From Devosia sp. SD17-2 (GTDB lineage Bacteria; Pseudomonadota; Alphaproteobacteria; Rhizobiales; Devosiaceae), in assembly GCF_029201565.1 (NCBI RefSeq), contig NZ_CP104002.1, positions 1,195,001-1,259,000 on the forward strand: a stretch of 64,000 bases of DNA, read 5' to 3'. Every line of letters starts with the position of its first letter. The stretch's first letter is position 1. Under the pieces are notes generated by a model. It was not told where the DNA came from. It saw nothing but the letters and a program-made list of their open reading frames with translations, and did not search any database. Below, piece after piece: positions 7,648 to 16,469 of this stretch. The translations under genes and the position numbers were made by a program.

Positions 7648-8520
7648 TCACGCATCGAGGTTCTTCCCCACGGCGCGCATCAGGAAGATGGCGACGATGT
7701 TGGCGATGATGACGGCGACGACGCCGCCGGCGGAGCCGGCTCCGATGTCGTTGGAGAGAATGCCGGTGCGGAAGACGAGGAAGGCGATGTTGGTGGAGGC
7801 ATAGCCCGGACCGCCGCCGGTGGTGACGCGGATCTCGGCGAAAATGCCGAGGAGGAAGATGGTCTGGATGAGGATCACGATGGTGATCGCCCGCGCCATG
7901 TGCGGCAGGATGATGTAGCGGAAGCGGTTGATGGCGTTAGCACCATCCATTTCGGAGGCTTCGCGCTGTTCTTCCGAGAGCGATTGCAGGGCGGTGAGCA
8001 GGATCAGCGTCGCAAAGGGCAGCCATTGCCAGGCGACGATGACGATGACGGAAAACAGCGGGTACTGGTTGAACCAGTCTACCGGCTGCAGCCCGAAGAA
8101 TTTCCAGAGATGGCCGAGCATGCCGTAGCCGGGATGCATGAAGCCGTTTTTCCAGATCAGCGCGGCAACAGGCGGCATGACGAAAAAGGGCGAAATGACC
8201 AGGATGCGCAAAATGCCCTGGCCCCAGATGGGCTGATCGAGCAGCAGCGCCAGGAGCGTGCCGCCGACAATGGTGATGAGGAGGACGCCGCCGACGAGGA
8301 TGAGCGTGTTGACCAGGGCTTGGGTGAAGCTGGGGTCGCCGATGACATAGGCGTAGTTCGCCCAGCCGGCGAAACCGGTCATCATCGGGTTGATGAGGCT
8401 GTAGTTCTGGAAGGAGAACCACACGGTCATCACCAGTGGCACGATCATCCAGATAAAGAGCACGAAGACGGCCGGGGCCATCATGGTGCGGGCAAGGGTG
8501 CGGGTTTGTCTGGTGGCCAA
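7648..8520 (-). CDS. smoF: Polyol ABC transporter permease (SmoF/MalF type)
   Basis: A 290-residue permease with six predicted membrane segments (the first at about residues 13-35), a periplasmic loop containing the NPMMTGFAGWANY segment, and the EAA coupling motif EASEMDGANAINRFR. Length and order, upstream of the MalG-like partner, fit the MalF-like subunit of a CUT1 sugar/polyol importer. The gene begins with TTGGCC at the annotated 5' end, read here as a TTG start (LATRQTRTLARTM); an ATG at M13 is an alternative. It follows the binding-protein gene after a repeat-filled spacer. Confidence 0.86.
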   Translation of the reverse strand: MATRQTRTLARTMMAPAVFVLFIWMIVPLVMTVWFSFQNYSLINPMMTGFAGWANYAYVIGDPSFTQALVNTLILVGGVLLITIVGGTLLALLLDQPIWGQGILRILVISPFFVMPPVAALIWKNGFMHPGYGMLGHLWKFFGLQPVDWFNQYPLFSVIVIVAWQWLPFATLILLTALQSLSEEQREASEMDGANAINRFRYIILPHMARAITIVILIQTIFLLGIFAEIRVTTGGGPGYASTNIAFLVFRTGILSNDIGAGSAGGVVAVIIANIVAIFLMRAVGKNLDA

Positions 8521-8544
8521 GATACTGTCCCCACTGGTTCCGGT

Positions 8545-8665
8545 GTACCCCCACCCAACCTCCCCCTGGCAGGGGGAGGGGCTGGCTCCACTCGGGAGGC
8601 ACGAAGCTGCCCAAAATACTGAACTTCTCCTCCCCCTAGAGAAGGAGGTCGGGTGGGGGGTGTCA
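8545..8665. repeat. Paired REP-like palindromes between smoE and smoF
   Basis: The left unit TACCCCCACCCAACCTCCCCCTGG..CAGGGGGAGGGG is followed 50-60 bases later by the inverse unit CTCCTCCCCCTAGAGAAGGAGG with TCGGGTGGGGGG. The same paired structure recurs at 24780-24897 and 54738-54850. Here it directly follows a solute-binding-protein gene. Confidence 0.72.
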
Positions 8666-8697
8666 GCACCTCCACCCAGTCGTTTGGGAGGGAGGCG

Positions 8698-10008
8698 TTA
8701 CTTGATGTAGCCCGCGCGGGTCATGTCGCGGCGGGTGGCTTCCTGGGCTTGGGCCAGGGCGTCGTCGGCGGACATCTGGCCGGCAAGGGCGGCCGAGAAC
8801 AGCTGGCCCACATTGGTGGCGATGCCGGCGAACTCGGGGATGGCGACGAACTGGACGCCCGTATAGGGCACGGGATCAACCGTGGGTTCGGCCGGATTGG
8901 CCGAATTGATCGAGGCCAGGGTCATGGCAGCAAAGGGTGCCGCGGCCTGGTATTCGGGGTTTTCGTAGAGCGAGGTGCGGGTGCCCGGAGGCACGTTGGC
9001 CCAGCCATCGGTCTCGGCGACGAGGGTGAGATAGTCCTTCGAGGTTGCCCAGTTGATGAATTGCTCGGCCGCGTCAGCGTTCTGCGAGGAGGCGGGGATG
9101 GCGAGGGACCAGGCCCAGAGCCAGTTGCCGCGCTTGCCGAGACCGGTATCGGGCGCCTGGGCGAAGCCGACCGTGTCGGCGACGGTGGAGTCATTGGGAT
9201 TGGTGACGAAGGAGGCGGCGACGGTGGCGTCGATCCACATGCCGCACTTGCCCTGCTGGAAGAGGGTCAGGTTTTCATTGAAGCCGTTCGACGAGGCGCC
9301 GGACGGGCCGGCGTCGGCCATCAGCGAGAGATAGGTATCGAGCGTATTTTTCCAGGCGGGCTGATCGAACTGGGGAACCCAGTTTTCATCGAACCAGCGG
9401 GCGCCGAAGGAATTGGACATGGCGGTGAGGAAGGCCATGTTCTCGCCCCAGCCAGCCTTGCCGCGCAGGCAGATGCCGTTGATGTCATTGGCGCGGTCGG
9501 TCATGGCGCGGGCGGCTTCGCCGATGAATTCCCAGGTCGGGGCTTCAGGCATTTCGAGCCCGGCTTTTTCCATCAGATCGGTGCGATACATGATGAAGGA
9601 GCTCTCGCCATAGAATGGCGCGGCATAGAGCTTGCCATCGACCGAAAGGCCGGAGCGGATGGCGGGGAGCAGGTCGTCGACATCGTAATTGGCGTCGGCG
9701 GAAAGCGCGTCGAGTGGTTTCAGCCAATTCTGCTTGGCCCAGATCGGCGCTTCATAGGTGCCGATGGTCATGATGTCGTATTGGCCGCCATTGGTGGCGA
9801 TATCGGTGGTGACGTTCTGGCGAAGCGTGTTTTCCTCGAGCACGACCCAGTTGAGCTCGATGCCGGTTTCCTCGGTGAAGGCCGGGGACAGGTTCTGCAT
9901 GCGGATCATGTCGCCATTGTTGACGGTGGCGATGGTGAGCGTCTGCGCCGAGGCCGTGCCGACCAGCGCAAGGGTGATCGCGCCCACGAAAAGGGGTGTC
10001 AGTTTCAT
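8698..10008 (-). CDS. smoE: Polyol ABC transporter periplasmic substrate-binding protein
   Basis: A 436-residue extracellular solute-binding protein (family 1/CUT1). I start it at ATG 10008, where MKLTPLFVGAITLALVG gives a normal signal peptide with cleavage after AQ (about residue 21) and GGGAGGA lies upstream; an open frame continues further but lacks these. The segments MYRTDLMEKAGLEMP and PEFAGIATNVGQLFSAAL are typical of SmoE/mannitol-sorbitol binding proteins. It is the first structural gene of the polyol operon. A promoter and possible operator repeats lie just upstream. Firm as a sugar/polyol binding protein; polyol specificity is inferred. Confidence 0.88.
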   Translation of the reverse strand: MKLTPLFVGAITLALVGTASAQTLTIATVNNGDMIRMQNLSPAFTEETGIELNWVVLEENTLRQNVTTDIATNGGQYDIMTIGTYEAPIWAKQNWLKPLDALSADANYDVDDLLPAIRSGLSVDGKLYAAPFYGESSFIMYRTDLMEKAGLEMPEAPTWEFIGEAARAMTDRANDINGICLRGKAGWGENMAFLTAMSNSFGARWFDENWVPQFDQPAWKNTLDTYLSLMADAGPSGASSNGFNENLTLFQQGKCGMWIDATVAASFVTNPNDSTVADTVGFAQAPDTGLGKRGNWLWAWSLAIPASSQNADAAEQFINWATSKDYLTLVAETDGWANVPPGTRTSLYENPEYQAAAPFAAMTLASINSANPAEPTVDPVPYTGVQFVAIPEFAGIATNVGQLFSAALAGQMSADDALAQAQEATRRDMTRAGYIK

Positions 10009-10048
10009 GTAGTCCTCCCAAGACGAAGCGAGTTTCTGCTCTCGTCGT

Positions 10049-10095
10049 GGGCAAATGTTCACTAGCTGAGCAAAAGTGTCAAGCCCGGGCAAATG
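10049..10095 (-). promoter_or_regulatory. smoE promoter with repeated GGGCAAATG elements
   Basis: On the minus strand a perfect -35 TTGACA (10082-10077) and a -10 AACATT (10059-10054) are separated by 17 bases. The + strand word GGGCAAATG occurs twice (10049-10057 and 10087-10095), flanking the promoter. Direct repeats bracketing a promoter next to a SorC-family regulator gene are candidate operator sites. Confidence 0.55.
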
Positions 10096-10109
10096 CCCAG
10101 TTTGAATTA

Positions 10110-11066
10110 TCAGGCCAAGAGGAGCGTGGCTGTGGCCTCGTCGGTGATGAGGCCGTTGATGAGGCGGCTGGTCAGCGCGGCGCGGATGGCGGCGGCCTTG
10201 CGCCGCCCCATGGCGAGGGCGATGACGACGCCATTTTCGCGCGTCGGGATGGGGGCGGAGGCGACGCGGGCATTGGTGGGGCCGTCAATCAGTCGGCCTT
10301 CGGCGTCATAGACCCAGCCACAGATTTCACCGACAGCGCCGGAGCGGGCGAGCTCAAGTTGTTCGTCGCGCGTAATAAAACCGTCGAGCAGCAGCGGGGC
10401 ATCGTCATCGAGGTGGCCGACGCCGACGAAAGTCGTGCTGGCGCGCGCGGCGAGATCGAGCGTGGCCGCGATCATTGGCTGAGCGTGCAGCAGTTCGCGC
10501 TCGCTGGCCGAGGAGGCAAAGACCGGCAGGGGCATGGGGAAGGAGCGGGCCTTGACCGTGTCGGCGACGTTGAAAATGACGTTGTAGAACGCCGCCGAGC
10601 CGTCCGGGGCGATGTTGCCGGTGAGGGAAACGACCTTGTGGTGCGGGCACTCCATGGGCTGGAGCTGCTCGATGGCCGCTTTGAGCGTGCGGCCAGTGCC
10701 GATGGCGATAATGGTGGGTTCGGCCGATTTGAGGCAGCGCTCGATCTCGGCGGCGCCGGCTTCGGCAAGGCCGAGGGTAGAGGAGGTCGAGGCGGGGTCC
10801 GAGGGCACGACCTCGCTGAGCTCGAGGCCATAGCGGTGGCGCAGGCGCTCGGCCAGATCCATGCAGCGACCGATCGGGTGATCGAGCCGGACTTTGACGA
10901 GGCCTTCGCTGACGGACAGCGAGACGAGGCGCTGCGCCGACTGGCGCGAGATGCCCATTTTCGTGGCGATCTCTTCCTGCGTATTGCCGGCGACATAGTA
11001 GAGCCAGCCGGCGCGGGCGGCGTCGTCGAGGCGGCTCGTGGTGGTTTCCTGTCGGGCTGACATCAT
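10110..11066 (-). CDS. smoR: SorC/DeoR-family sugar-binding transcriptional regulator
   Basis: A 318-residue regulator, starting at the ATG-ATG pair at 11066. The N-terminal helix-turn-helix (NTQEEIATKMGISRQSAQRL, about residues 27-46) is followed by a SorC-type sugar-phosphate-binding domain of ISOCOT/NagB-like fold (about residues 65-315, with AIGTGRTLKAAI and LIDGPTNARVASA). Such proteins control polyol and sugar operons in response to phosphorylated intermediates. It lies immediately upstream of the smoE promoter in the same direction, so it probably controls the polyol operon and may be transcribed into it. The symbol is by analogy with the Rhodobacter smo locus. Confidence 0.82.
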   Translation of the reverse strand: MMSARQETTTSRLDDAARAGWLYYVAGNTQEEIATKMGISRQSAQRLVSLSVSEGLVKVRLDHPIGRCMDLAERLRHRYGLELSEVVPSDPASTSSTLGLAEAGAAEIERCLKSAEPTIIAIGTGRTLKAAIEQLQPMECPHHKVVSLTGNIAPDGSAAFYNVIFNVADTVKARSFPMPLPVFASSASERELLHAQPMIAATLDLAARASTTFVGVGHLDDDAPLLLDGFITRDEQLELARSGAVGEICGWVYDAEGRLIDGPTNARVASAPIPTRENGVVIALAMGRRKAAAIRAALTSRLINGLITDEATATLLLA

Positions 11067-11472
11067 CGGGTCCGGTTGATCGGCGGGATTATTCGGACAT
11101 GACGGACCCCATCGCAAGCCGTTTTCCGCCCGGTTGAAATCGATATCCGCGCCAAGCGGCTGGAGCATTTATATTCGACACTCGAAAAAAATAGAGCAAG
11201 AGGTCGCCGGCGCGCTTTACAGCCCCATTGCACTGTCATACTTTCGTCGCAGCTCGGGACGGCCCTGTGAGAAGGGAGGCCCGGCGGGAGGACGTCATGC
11301 AATCGTGTTTATTTCACCCCGCGGTCGCCGCAGGAATGGGTTTGCTGACGCATGCCCAGAGATATCGGCGCGCCTGTTTGGGGCAAGACGACACGCTCGG
11401 ATGATGTCGTGCCGCGAGCCAGGCTGTGCTCAAAAAATATCTACGATCTCAGAGATTTAAGGGAGACGAGAC
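11067..11472. promoter_or_regulatory. 406-bp divergent intergenic region, smoR / chvE
   Basis: No supported gene. The region must hold the smoR promoter (minus) and the chvE promoter (plus). A small perfect inverted repeat TTCGA-CAC-TCGAA lies at 11174-11186, near an A-rich tract. The last 20 bases before chvE (GAGATTTAAGGGAGACGAGAC) contain the ribosome site AGGGAGA. I could not identify convincing -35/-10 pairs for chvE. Confidence 0.5.
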
Positions 11473-12549
11473 GTGAAGATTATGAAATCAATCGTGACGC
11501 TGATGGCTGCTGGCGCCATGGCTGCGACCGCCTTTTCCGGCGCCTTTGCGCAGGACAAGGGCTCCGTGGGCATCGCCATGCCGACCCAGTCGTCGCTGCG
11601 CTGGATCTCGGACGGCAATGAGCTGAAGTCTGCCCTCGAAGGCATGGGCTACTCAGTCGACCTGCAGTATGCGGAAGACGACATCCCGAACCAGCTCGCC
11701 CAGATCGAAAACATGGTCACCAAGGGCGTCGACGCCCTCGTGATCGCCTCGATCGATGGCACCACGCTCTCGGCCGTGCTGCAGCAGGCTGCGGACCAGG
11801 GCGTCAAGGTCGTGGCCTATGACCGCCTGATCCGTGAAAGCGGCAATGTCGACTACTACACCACCTTCGACAATTTCGAAGTCGGCGTGCTGCAGGCCAA
11901 CAGCCTGGTGAAGGGCCTCAATGAGCGCTTCCCGGGTGACAAGCCATGGAACGTTGAACTGTTCGGCGGCTCGCCCGACGATAACAACGCCTTCTTCTTC
12001 TATGATGGCGCCATGGCCGTGCTGCAGCCGATGATCGACAGCGGCGATATCGTCATCAAGTCCGGCCAGCAGGGCATGGACGTTGTTGGTACGCTGCGTT
12101 GGGACGGTGCCGTTGCACAGGCCCGCATGGACAACATCCTGTCGGCCAACTACTCGGACGGTTCGGTGGTTCACGGCGTTCTGGCCCCCTATGATGGCCT
12201 GTCGCGCGGTATCATCTCCTCACTGCGTGGCGTCGGCTATGGCTCGGGCGACCTCGCATGGCCGATCGTGACCGGTCAGGACGCTGAAGTGCCGTCGGTC
12301 AAGGCGATCATCGCCGGCGAACAGTACTCGACCGTGTTCAAGGACACCCGCGAGCTGGCCCAGTACACCGCCCAGCTGCTCGACACCGTTCTCTCCGGCC
12401 AGGAGCCGAGCGGCCTCGACACCACCACCTATGACAATGGCGTCAAGGTCGTGCCGTCGATCCTGTTGACCCCCTATGAAGTCGACGTGACCAACTACGA
12501 AGAGCGCGTCATCGCATCGGGCTACATCAAGGCAGAAGAACTGCAGTAA
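11473..12549 (+). CDS. chvE: Multiple-sugar-binding periplasmic protein ChvE
   Basis: A 358-residue periplasmic sugar-binding protein of the XylF/ChvE group (type 1 periplasmic fold). The signal peptide covers about residues 1-27 (ends GAFAQ), and the mature start [11 protein letters not shown] is almost identical to Agrobacterium ChvE, as are [20 protein letters not shown] and [11 protein letters not shown]. ChvE binds aldoses such as arabinose, galactose, glucose and xylose for import by GguAB and, in Agrobacterium, also for chemotaxis and VirA signalling. The start is GTG with AGGGAGA upstream. A strong hairpin follows the gene, before gguA. High confidence in family and operon. Confidence 0.93.
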   Translation: MKIMKSIVTLMAAGAMAATAFSGAFAQDKGSVGIAMPTQSSLRWISDGNELKSALEGMGYSVDLQYAEDDIPNQLAQIENMVTKGVDALVIASIDGTTLSAVLQQAADQGVKVVAYDRLIRESGNVDYYTTFDNFEVGVLQANSLVKGLNERFPGDKPWNVELFGGSPDDNNAFFFYDGAMAVLQPMIDSGDIVIKSGQQGMDVVGTLRWDGAVAQARMDNILSANYSDGSVVHGVLAPYDGLSRGIISSLRGVGYGSGDLAWPIVTGQDAEVPSVKAIIAGEQYSTVFKDTRELAQYTAQLLDTVLSGQEPSGLDTTTYDNGVKVVPSILLTPYEVDVTNYEERVIASGYIKAEELQ

Positions 12550-12563
12550 CCCGCACGCATCGG

Positions 12564-12592
12564 AAGGGCCCCGCACCAGCGGGGCCCTTTCC
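12564..12592 (+). terminator. Perfect 11-bp stem-loop after chvE
   Basis: AAGGGCCCCGC (12564-12574), ACCA loop, GCGGGGCCCTT (12579-12589), then TCC. It has the shape of an intrinsic terminator but lies inside the chvE-gguA-gguB operon, so partial termination or 3'-end protection of the abundant chvE message is the likely role. Confidence 0.75.
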
Positions 12593-12704
12593 TGGTTTGG
12601 GGCTCCGATCTGGCAAGAAGTCGTTCCGGCACTGACGGGGCGGCTGTTCAGTTTGCCCGGTACGGTGGTCCCGAAGGCCCAGGTCTATCGAAGTTAGGAC
12701 CAGC

Positions 12705-14237
12705 ATGACGAAAACCATTCTGGAGATGCGCAGCATCACCAAGACCTTTCCCGGCGTCAAAGCGCTTTCCGACGTCAATCTGGACGTGCGCGAGGGCGAG
12801 ATCCACGCCATCTGCGGGGAAAACGGGGCCGGAAAATCGACGCTGATGAAGGTGCTGAGCGGGGTTTACCCGCACGGGTCCTATGATGGCCAGATCATCT
12901 ATCAGGGCGAAGAACAGCATTCTAAGTCCATTCGCGACAGCGAGCACAAGGGCATCGTCATCATCCATCAGGAGCTGGCTCTGGTGCCGCTGCTCTCGAT
13001 CGCCGAGAACATCTTTCTGGGCAATGAAGTGGCCAAGAGCGGCGTGATCGACTGGGACGAGACCCGCGATGGCGCGCGCAAGCTGTTGAGAATGGTGGGG
13101 CTCAACGAAGACCCCGACACGCTGATCACCAATATCGGGGTGGGCAAGCAGCAGCTAGTCGAGATCGCCAAGGCGCTCTCCAAGCAGGTGCAATTGCTGA
13201 TCCTGGACGAGCCGACCGCGTCGCTGTCGGAAAAGGACAGCCAGGCGCTGCTCGAGCTTCTGCTCGAGTTCAAGAAGCAGGGCATCACCTCGATCATCAT
13301 CAGCCACAAGCTGAACGAGATTTCGCGCATTGCCGACCGGGTGACGGTGATCCGCGACGGGCGCACCATCGAGACGATGGACACTGACCAGATCACCGAG
13401 GACCGGATCATCACCTCCATGGTGGGCCGCTCGCTCGAAGACCGCTATCCCGCGCGGACGCCCGCGGTGGGCGACGTTGTGCTCGAAGTGCGCAACTGGA
13501 ACGTGTTCCACCCGCAGCACCGCGAGCGGCAGATGATCCGCGACGTCAATATCGTCCTGCGGAAGGGCGAAGTGGTGGGCATTGCCGGACTGATGGGCTC
13601 AGGGCGGACCGAATTCGCCATGAGCCTCTTTGGCAAATCCTACGGGCAGAAGATCAGCGGTGAAGTGATCCGGGACGGCCGGAAAATCGACGTCTCGACC
13701 GTGGGCAAGGCGATCGCCAACGGCATTGCCTATGCCACTGAAGATCGGAAAACCTACGGGCTCAACCTTATCGACCACATCAAGCACAATATCACCATCG
13801 CCAATCTGCCCGGCGTGTCGCGCTTCGGGGTGATCGACGATCTGGGCGAGCTCGATGCGGCCAATGACTATCGCAAGAAGACCAATATCCGCTCGTCCAG
13901 CGTCTATCAGGTGACGGGCAATCTCTCGGGCGGAAACCAGCAGAAAGTGGTGCTGTCCAAGTGGCTCTATGCCAATCCGGATGTGCTGATCCTCGACGAG
14001 CCGACGCGCGGCATCGACGTGGGCGCCAAGTACGAAATCTACACCATCATCAATCAGCTGGCGGCGCAGGGGAAGGCGATCCTCGTGATCTCCTCGGAAA
14101 TGCCCGAACTGCTCGGGATCACCGACCGGCTTTATGTAATGAACGAAGGCCGTATCGTGGGCGAAATGCCCACCAGCGAAGCGAGCCAGGAAAAGATCAT
14201 GCGCGCCATCGTGCGGGCTGAAGGGAAGGCATCATGA
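12705..14237 (+). CDS. gguA: Multiple monosaccharide ABC transporter ATP-binding protein
   Basis: A 510-residue CUT2-type ATPase with two tandem nucleotide-binding domains. The first half has Walker [10 protein letters not shown] (about residues 38-46) and Walker [12 protein letters not shown]. The second half has the signature [15 protein letters not shown] and Walker [13 protein letters not shown]; as usual for this class, its Walker A region ([11 protein letters not shown]) is degenerate. It powers import of the sugars captured by ChvE. The stop overlaps the start of the permease gene by four bases (ATGA), so the two are translationally coupled. The chvE-gguA-gguB order matches Agrobacterium, which supports the symbol. 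Confidence 0.92.
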   Translation: MTKTILEMRSITKTFPGVKALSDVNLDVREGEIHAICGENGAGKSTLMKVLSGVYPHGSYDGQIIYQGEEQHSKSIRDSEHKGIVIIHQELALVPLLSIAENIFLGNEVAKSGVIDWDETRDGARKLLRMVGLNEDPDTLITNIGVGKQQLVEIAKALSKQVQLLILDEPTASLSEKDSQALLELLLEFKKQGITSIIISHKLNEISRIADRVTVIRDGRTIETMDTDQITEDRIITSMVGRSLEDRYPARTPAVGDVVLEVRNWNVFHPQHRERQMIRDVNIVLRKGEVVGIAGLMGSGRTEFAMSLFGKSYGQKISGEVIRDGRKIDVSTVGKAIANGIAYATEDRKTYGLNLIDHIKHNITIANLPGVSRFGVIDDLGELDAANDYRKKTNIRSSSVYQVTGNLSGGNQQKVVLSKWLYANPDVLILDEPTRGIDVGAKYEIYTIINQLAAQGKAILVISSEMPELLGITDRLYVMNEGRIVGEMPTSEASQEKIMRAIVRAEGKAS

Positions 14238-15508
14238 CCACGCAAACTGCACCCGAAGTGACTGGCGCGCCTGCGCAAAGCCAGGAACTGAGCCTGGTCG
14301 GCGCACTGCGCGCCAATATGCGCGATTACGGCCTGCTGCTGGCGCTGATCCTGATCATGCTGTTCTTCCAGTATTTCACCAATGGCGTGCTGTTCAAGCC
14401 GGTGAACCTGACCAATATCATCCTGCAGAACAGCTATATCATCGTGATGGCGCTGGGCATGTTGCTGGTCATTGTGGCCGGTCATATCGATCTGTCGGTC
14501 GGCTCGGTGTCCGGTTTCGTCGGCGCTCTGGCGGCCATGTTGATGGTGGGATGGAAATTCCCACCAGAGCTGGCGTTTCTGGCCAATCCCATCGTTGCAG
14601 GGGCAATATGTCTGGTGGCCGGGGCAGCCATCGGCGCAGCGCAGGGCTATATCATCGCCTATCACCGGGTGCCGGCCTTCATCGTGACGCTGGCAGGCAT
14701 GCTGATCTTCAAGGGCCTGTCGCTGGCCATTCTGGCCGGCAAGTCGGTTGGTCCGTTCCCGGCCGAATTCCAGATGTTGTCGGCAGGCTTCATTCCGGAC
14801 CTGATCGGGCCGACCGTGCTGCCGATCCTGGCGGAGAACGGCAAGCCGGTGGCGTTGCACACGACGACCATGGTGATCGCAATCCTCGCCATTGTCGGCA
14901 TGGTGTTCTTCTCGATCCGCACCCGCAGCCGTCGCATGGCCCGCGGCTATGCCGTCGAGCCGTTCAGCCTCTTCGTGATCAAGAACGTCGTTATCACCGC
15001 AATGGTGCTGTTCTTTGCCTATATGCTTGCGTCCTATCGCGGCCTGCCCAATGTGCTGGTGGTGATGGGCATTCTGATCGCGGGCTTTGTGTTCCTGACC
15101 AAGCGCATGACCTTCGGCCGCCGCATTTATGCGCTGGGTGGCAATCTCAAGGCTGCCTCGCTCTCAGGCATCAAGACCGAGCGGACGACGTTCTATATCT
15201 TCGCCATCATGGGGGCGCTGGCCGCGCTCGCCGGCATGATCTATGCGGCGCGCCTCAATTCGGCGACGCCGAAGGCCGGGCAGGGGCTGGAGCTCGACGT
15301 GATCGCGGCCGTGTTCATCGGCGGCGCCTCGGCGCTGGGTGGTGTTGGCCAGGTGGCCGGCGCAGTGATCGGCGCCTTCATCATGGGTGTGATGAACAAC
15401 GGCATGTCGATCATGGGCGTCAACATCGACTGGCAGCAGATGATCAAGGGCGTGGTGCTGCTCGCCGCCGTGTTCTTCGATCTCTACAACAAGAACCGTT
15501 CAGCCTGA
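14234..15508 (+). CDS. gguB: Multiple monosaccharide ABC transporter permease
   Basis: A 424-residue inner-membrane permease of the RbsC/XylH/GguB group (CUT2) with about ten to twelve membrane segments beginning near residue 33 ([15 protein letters not shown]). The signatures [20 protein letters not shown] and [19 protein letters not shown], typical of ribose/multiple-sugar permeases, are intact. It is longer than RbsC (about 320), as expected for GguB/XylH-like subunits. It forms the importer with GguA and ChvE. The gene ends in a strong terminator, closing the operon; no gguC-like gene follows. Confidence 0.92.
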   Translation: MTTQTAPEVTGAPAQSQELSLVGALRANMRDYGLLLALILIMLFFQYFTNGVLFKPVNLTNIILQNSYIIVMALGMLLVIVAGHIDLSVGSVSGFVGALAAMLMVGWKFPPELAFLANPIVAGAICLVAGAAIGAAQGYIIAYHRVPAFIVTLAGMLIFKGLSLAILAGKSVGPFPAEFQMLSAGFIPDLIGPTVLPILAENGKPVALHTTTMVIAILAIVGMVFFSIRTRSRRMARGYAVEPFSLFVIKNVVITAMVLFFAYMLASYRGLPNVLVVMGILIAGFVFLTKRMTFGRRIYALGGNLKAASLSGIKTERTTFYIFAIMGALAALAGMIYAARLNSATPKAGQGLELDVIAAVFIGGASALGGVGQVAGAVIGAFIMGVMNNGMSIMGVNIDWQQMIKGVVLLAAVFFDLYNKNRSA

Positions 15509-15533
15509 GATCCTGTGGACGCAGGTATAGGCG

Positions 15534-15567
15534 AAGGCCGTCGGAGCGATCCGGCGGCCTTTTTTTT
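15534..15567 (+). terminator. Intrinsic terminator of the chvE-gguAB operon
   Basis: AAGGCCGTCGGA pairs along its whole length (one G-T) with TCCGGCGGCCTT around a GCGA loop and is followed by seven T's. It overlaps the 3' end of the converging glyoxalase-fold gene. Confidence 0.88.
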
Positions 15568-15970
15568 ATTTGGCCGCTTCGCCGCGGCAGCAGGCCTCGA
15601 TGTTATTGCCGTCGGGATCGAGAACGAAGGCGCCATAATAGTCCCCGGCGCCTTCGCGGGGGCCGGGGGCGCCATGGTCGGTGCCGCCATTGGCGAGGGC
15701 GGCCTCGTAAAAGGCGTGGACCATGGCCTTGTCCCGGGCCTGGAAGGCGATATGCATCTGGTTGATGCCGGCGCGGGAGCCTTCGGTCCAGTAGCTGGGG
15801 CGCAGCGTGCCGATCCAGAGATAGGGGATGGGCTCGGCGGCGCTTTTGCCGAAGAGGAAGGACTGCTCGCTGTTGGAAATGGTCTGGAGGTCGAGCGCGG
15901 CCGCGATGGCGTCATAAAAGCGGCGGGCGCTGGCGAGATCGGTGACGACGATGCCGGTGTGATCGAGCAT
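15566..15970 (-). CDS. VOC (glyoxalase/bleomycin-resistance fold) family protein
   Basis: A 134-residue single-domain vicinal-oxygen-chelate protein. The N-terminus MLDHTGIVVTDLASARRFYD and the C-terminal AFVLDPDGNNIEACC show the two beta-alpha-beta-beta-beta modules of the fold. Putative metal ligands are His4, the His in MHIAFQA and the Glu in NNIEACC. Members include glyoxalases, dioxygenases and resistance proteins; nothing here decides the substrate. It lies 57 bases downstream of the GFA-family gene in the same direction, so the two may be cotranscribed. It converges with gguB. Confidence 0.8.
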   Translation of the reverse strand: MLDHTGIVVTDLASARRFYDAIAAALDLQTISNSEQSFLFGKSAAEPIPYLWIGTLRPSYWTEGSRAGINQMHIAFQARDKAMVHAFYEAALANGGTDHGAPGPREGAGDYYGAFVLDPDGNNIEACCRGEAAK

Positions 15971-16027
15971 GGCGAAAACTCCTTGGCAGCAGAAACGAGC
16001 GCTCTTCCGACTGGTTCCGGCGCGGCG

Positions 16028-16408
16028 CTATTGCAGGTTCTGCGGAACGCCGTCGGCGATGTCGTAATAATCGCCCTTGTCGGCGACGAAGATATGCAGC
16101 GCCAGCTTGGTGTGGGTGGGGCCATCGAAGGCGCCCATGAAGATGCCGATCCAGTCCCGGCCGATGGGATCGAAGAAAAGCGCGGAGCCGCAAGTGCCGC
16201 AGAAGCCGCGGCGGACATGTTCGGAGGATTGATACCAGCGCACCTCGTCCTCGCCGGTGATGGTCACCTCGGATCTGAGAACATCGGTGCCCGCTTCATA
16301 ATGGCCGGTCTGCTTGCGGCACTTGGTGCAGTGGCAGGCGGTGGGCGGGGAAAGGTCTCCGGCGACGGAGAAGCGGACTTTGCCGCAAAGGCAGGACCCG
16401 TGGTGCAT
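16028..16408 (-). CDS. GFA family zinc-binding protein
   Basis: A 126-residue protein of the GFA/CENP-V fold. I start it at ATG 16408, preceded by GGGAGG; the open frame continues upstream without a ribosome site. Zinc-binding cysteines typical of the fold are present in GSCLCGKVRF (about residues 4-13), CHCTKCRKQTG and GFCGTCGSALFF. The family is named after glutathione-dependent formaldehyde-activating enzyme, but most bacterial members are uncharacterised and glutathione activity should not be assumed. A strong terminator from the RND operon lies upstream, so it has its own promoter or depends on readthrough. Confidence 0.82.
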   Translation of the reverse strand: MHHGSCLCGKVRFSVAGDLSPPTACHCTKCRKQTGHYEAGTDVLRSEVTITGEDEVRWYQSSEHVRRGFCGTCGSALFFDPIGRDWIGIFMGAFDGPTHTKLALHIFVADKGDYYDIADGVPQNLQ

Positions 16409-16422
16409 TTTCAAACCCTCCC

Positions 16423-16460
16423 AAAAAGCCGGGCGCACAGGGTTTCCCATGTGCGCCCGG
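16423..16460 (-). terminator. Terminator of the RND efflux operon
   Basis: Read on the minus strand, CCGGGCGCACA and TGTGCGCCCGG form a perfect 11-bp stem around a ten-base loop, followed by CTTTTTGG. It lies 10 bases beyond the stop codon of the RND permease gene. Confidence 0.82.
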
Positions 16461-16469
16461 ATGGCAAGG

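Noticed and set aside
12564..12592. Operon end after chvE
   Set aside because: Although terminator-shaped, the next gene on the same strand is gguA in the conserved chvE-gguA-gguB order, so full termination is unlikely.
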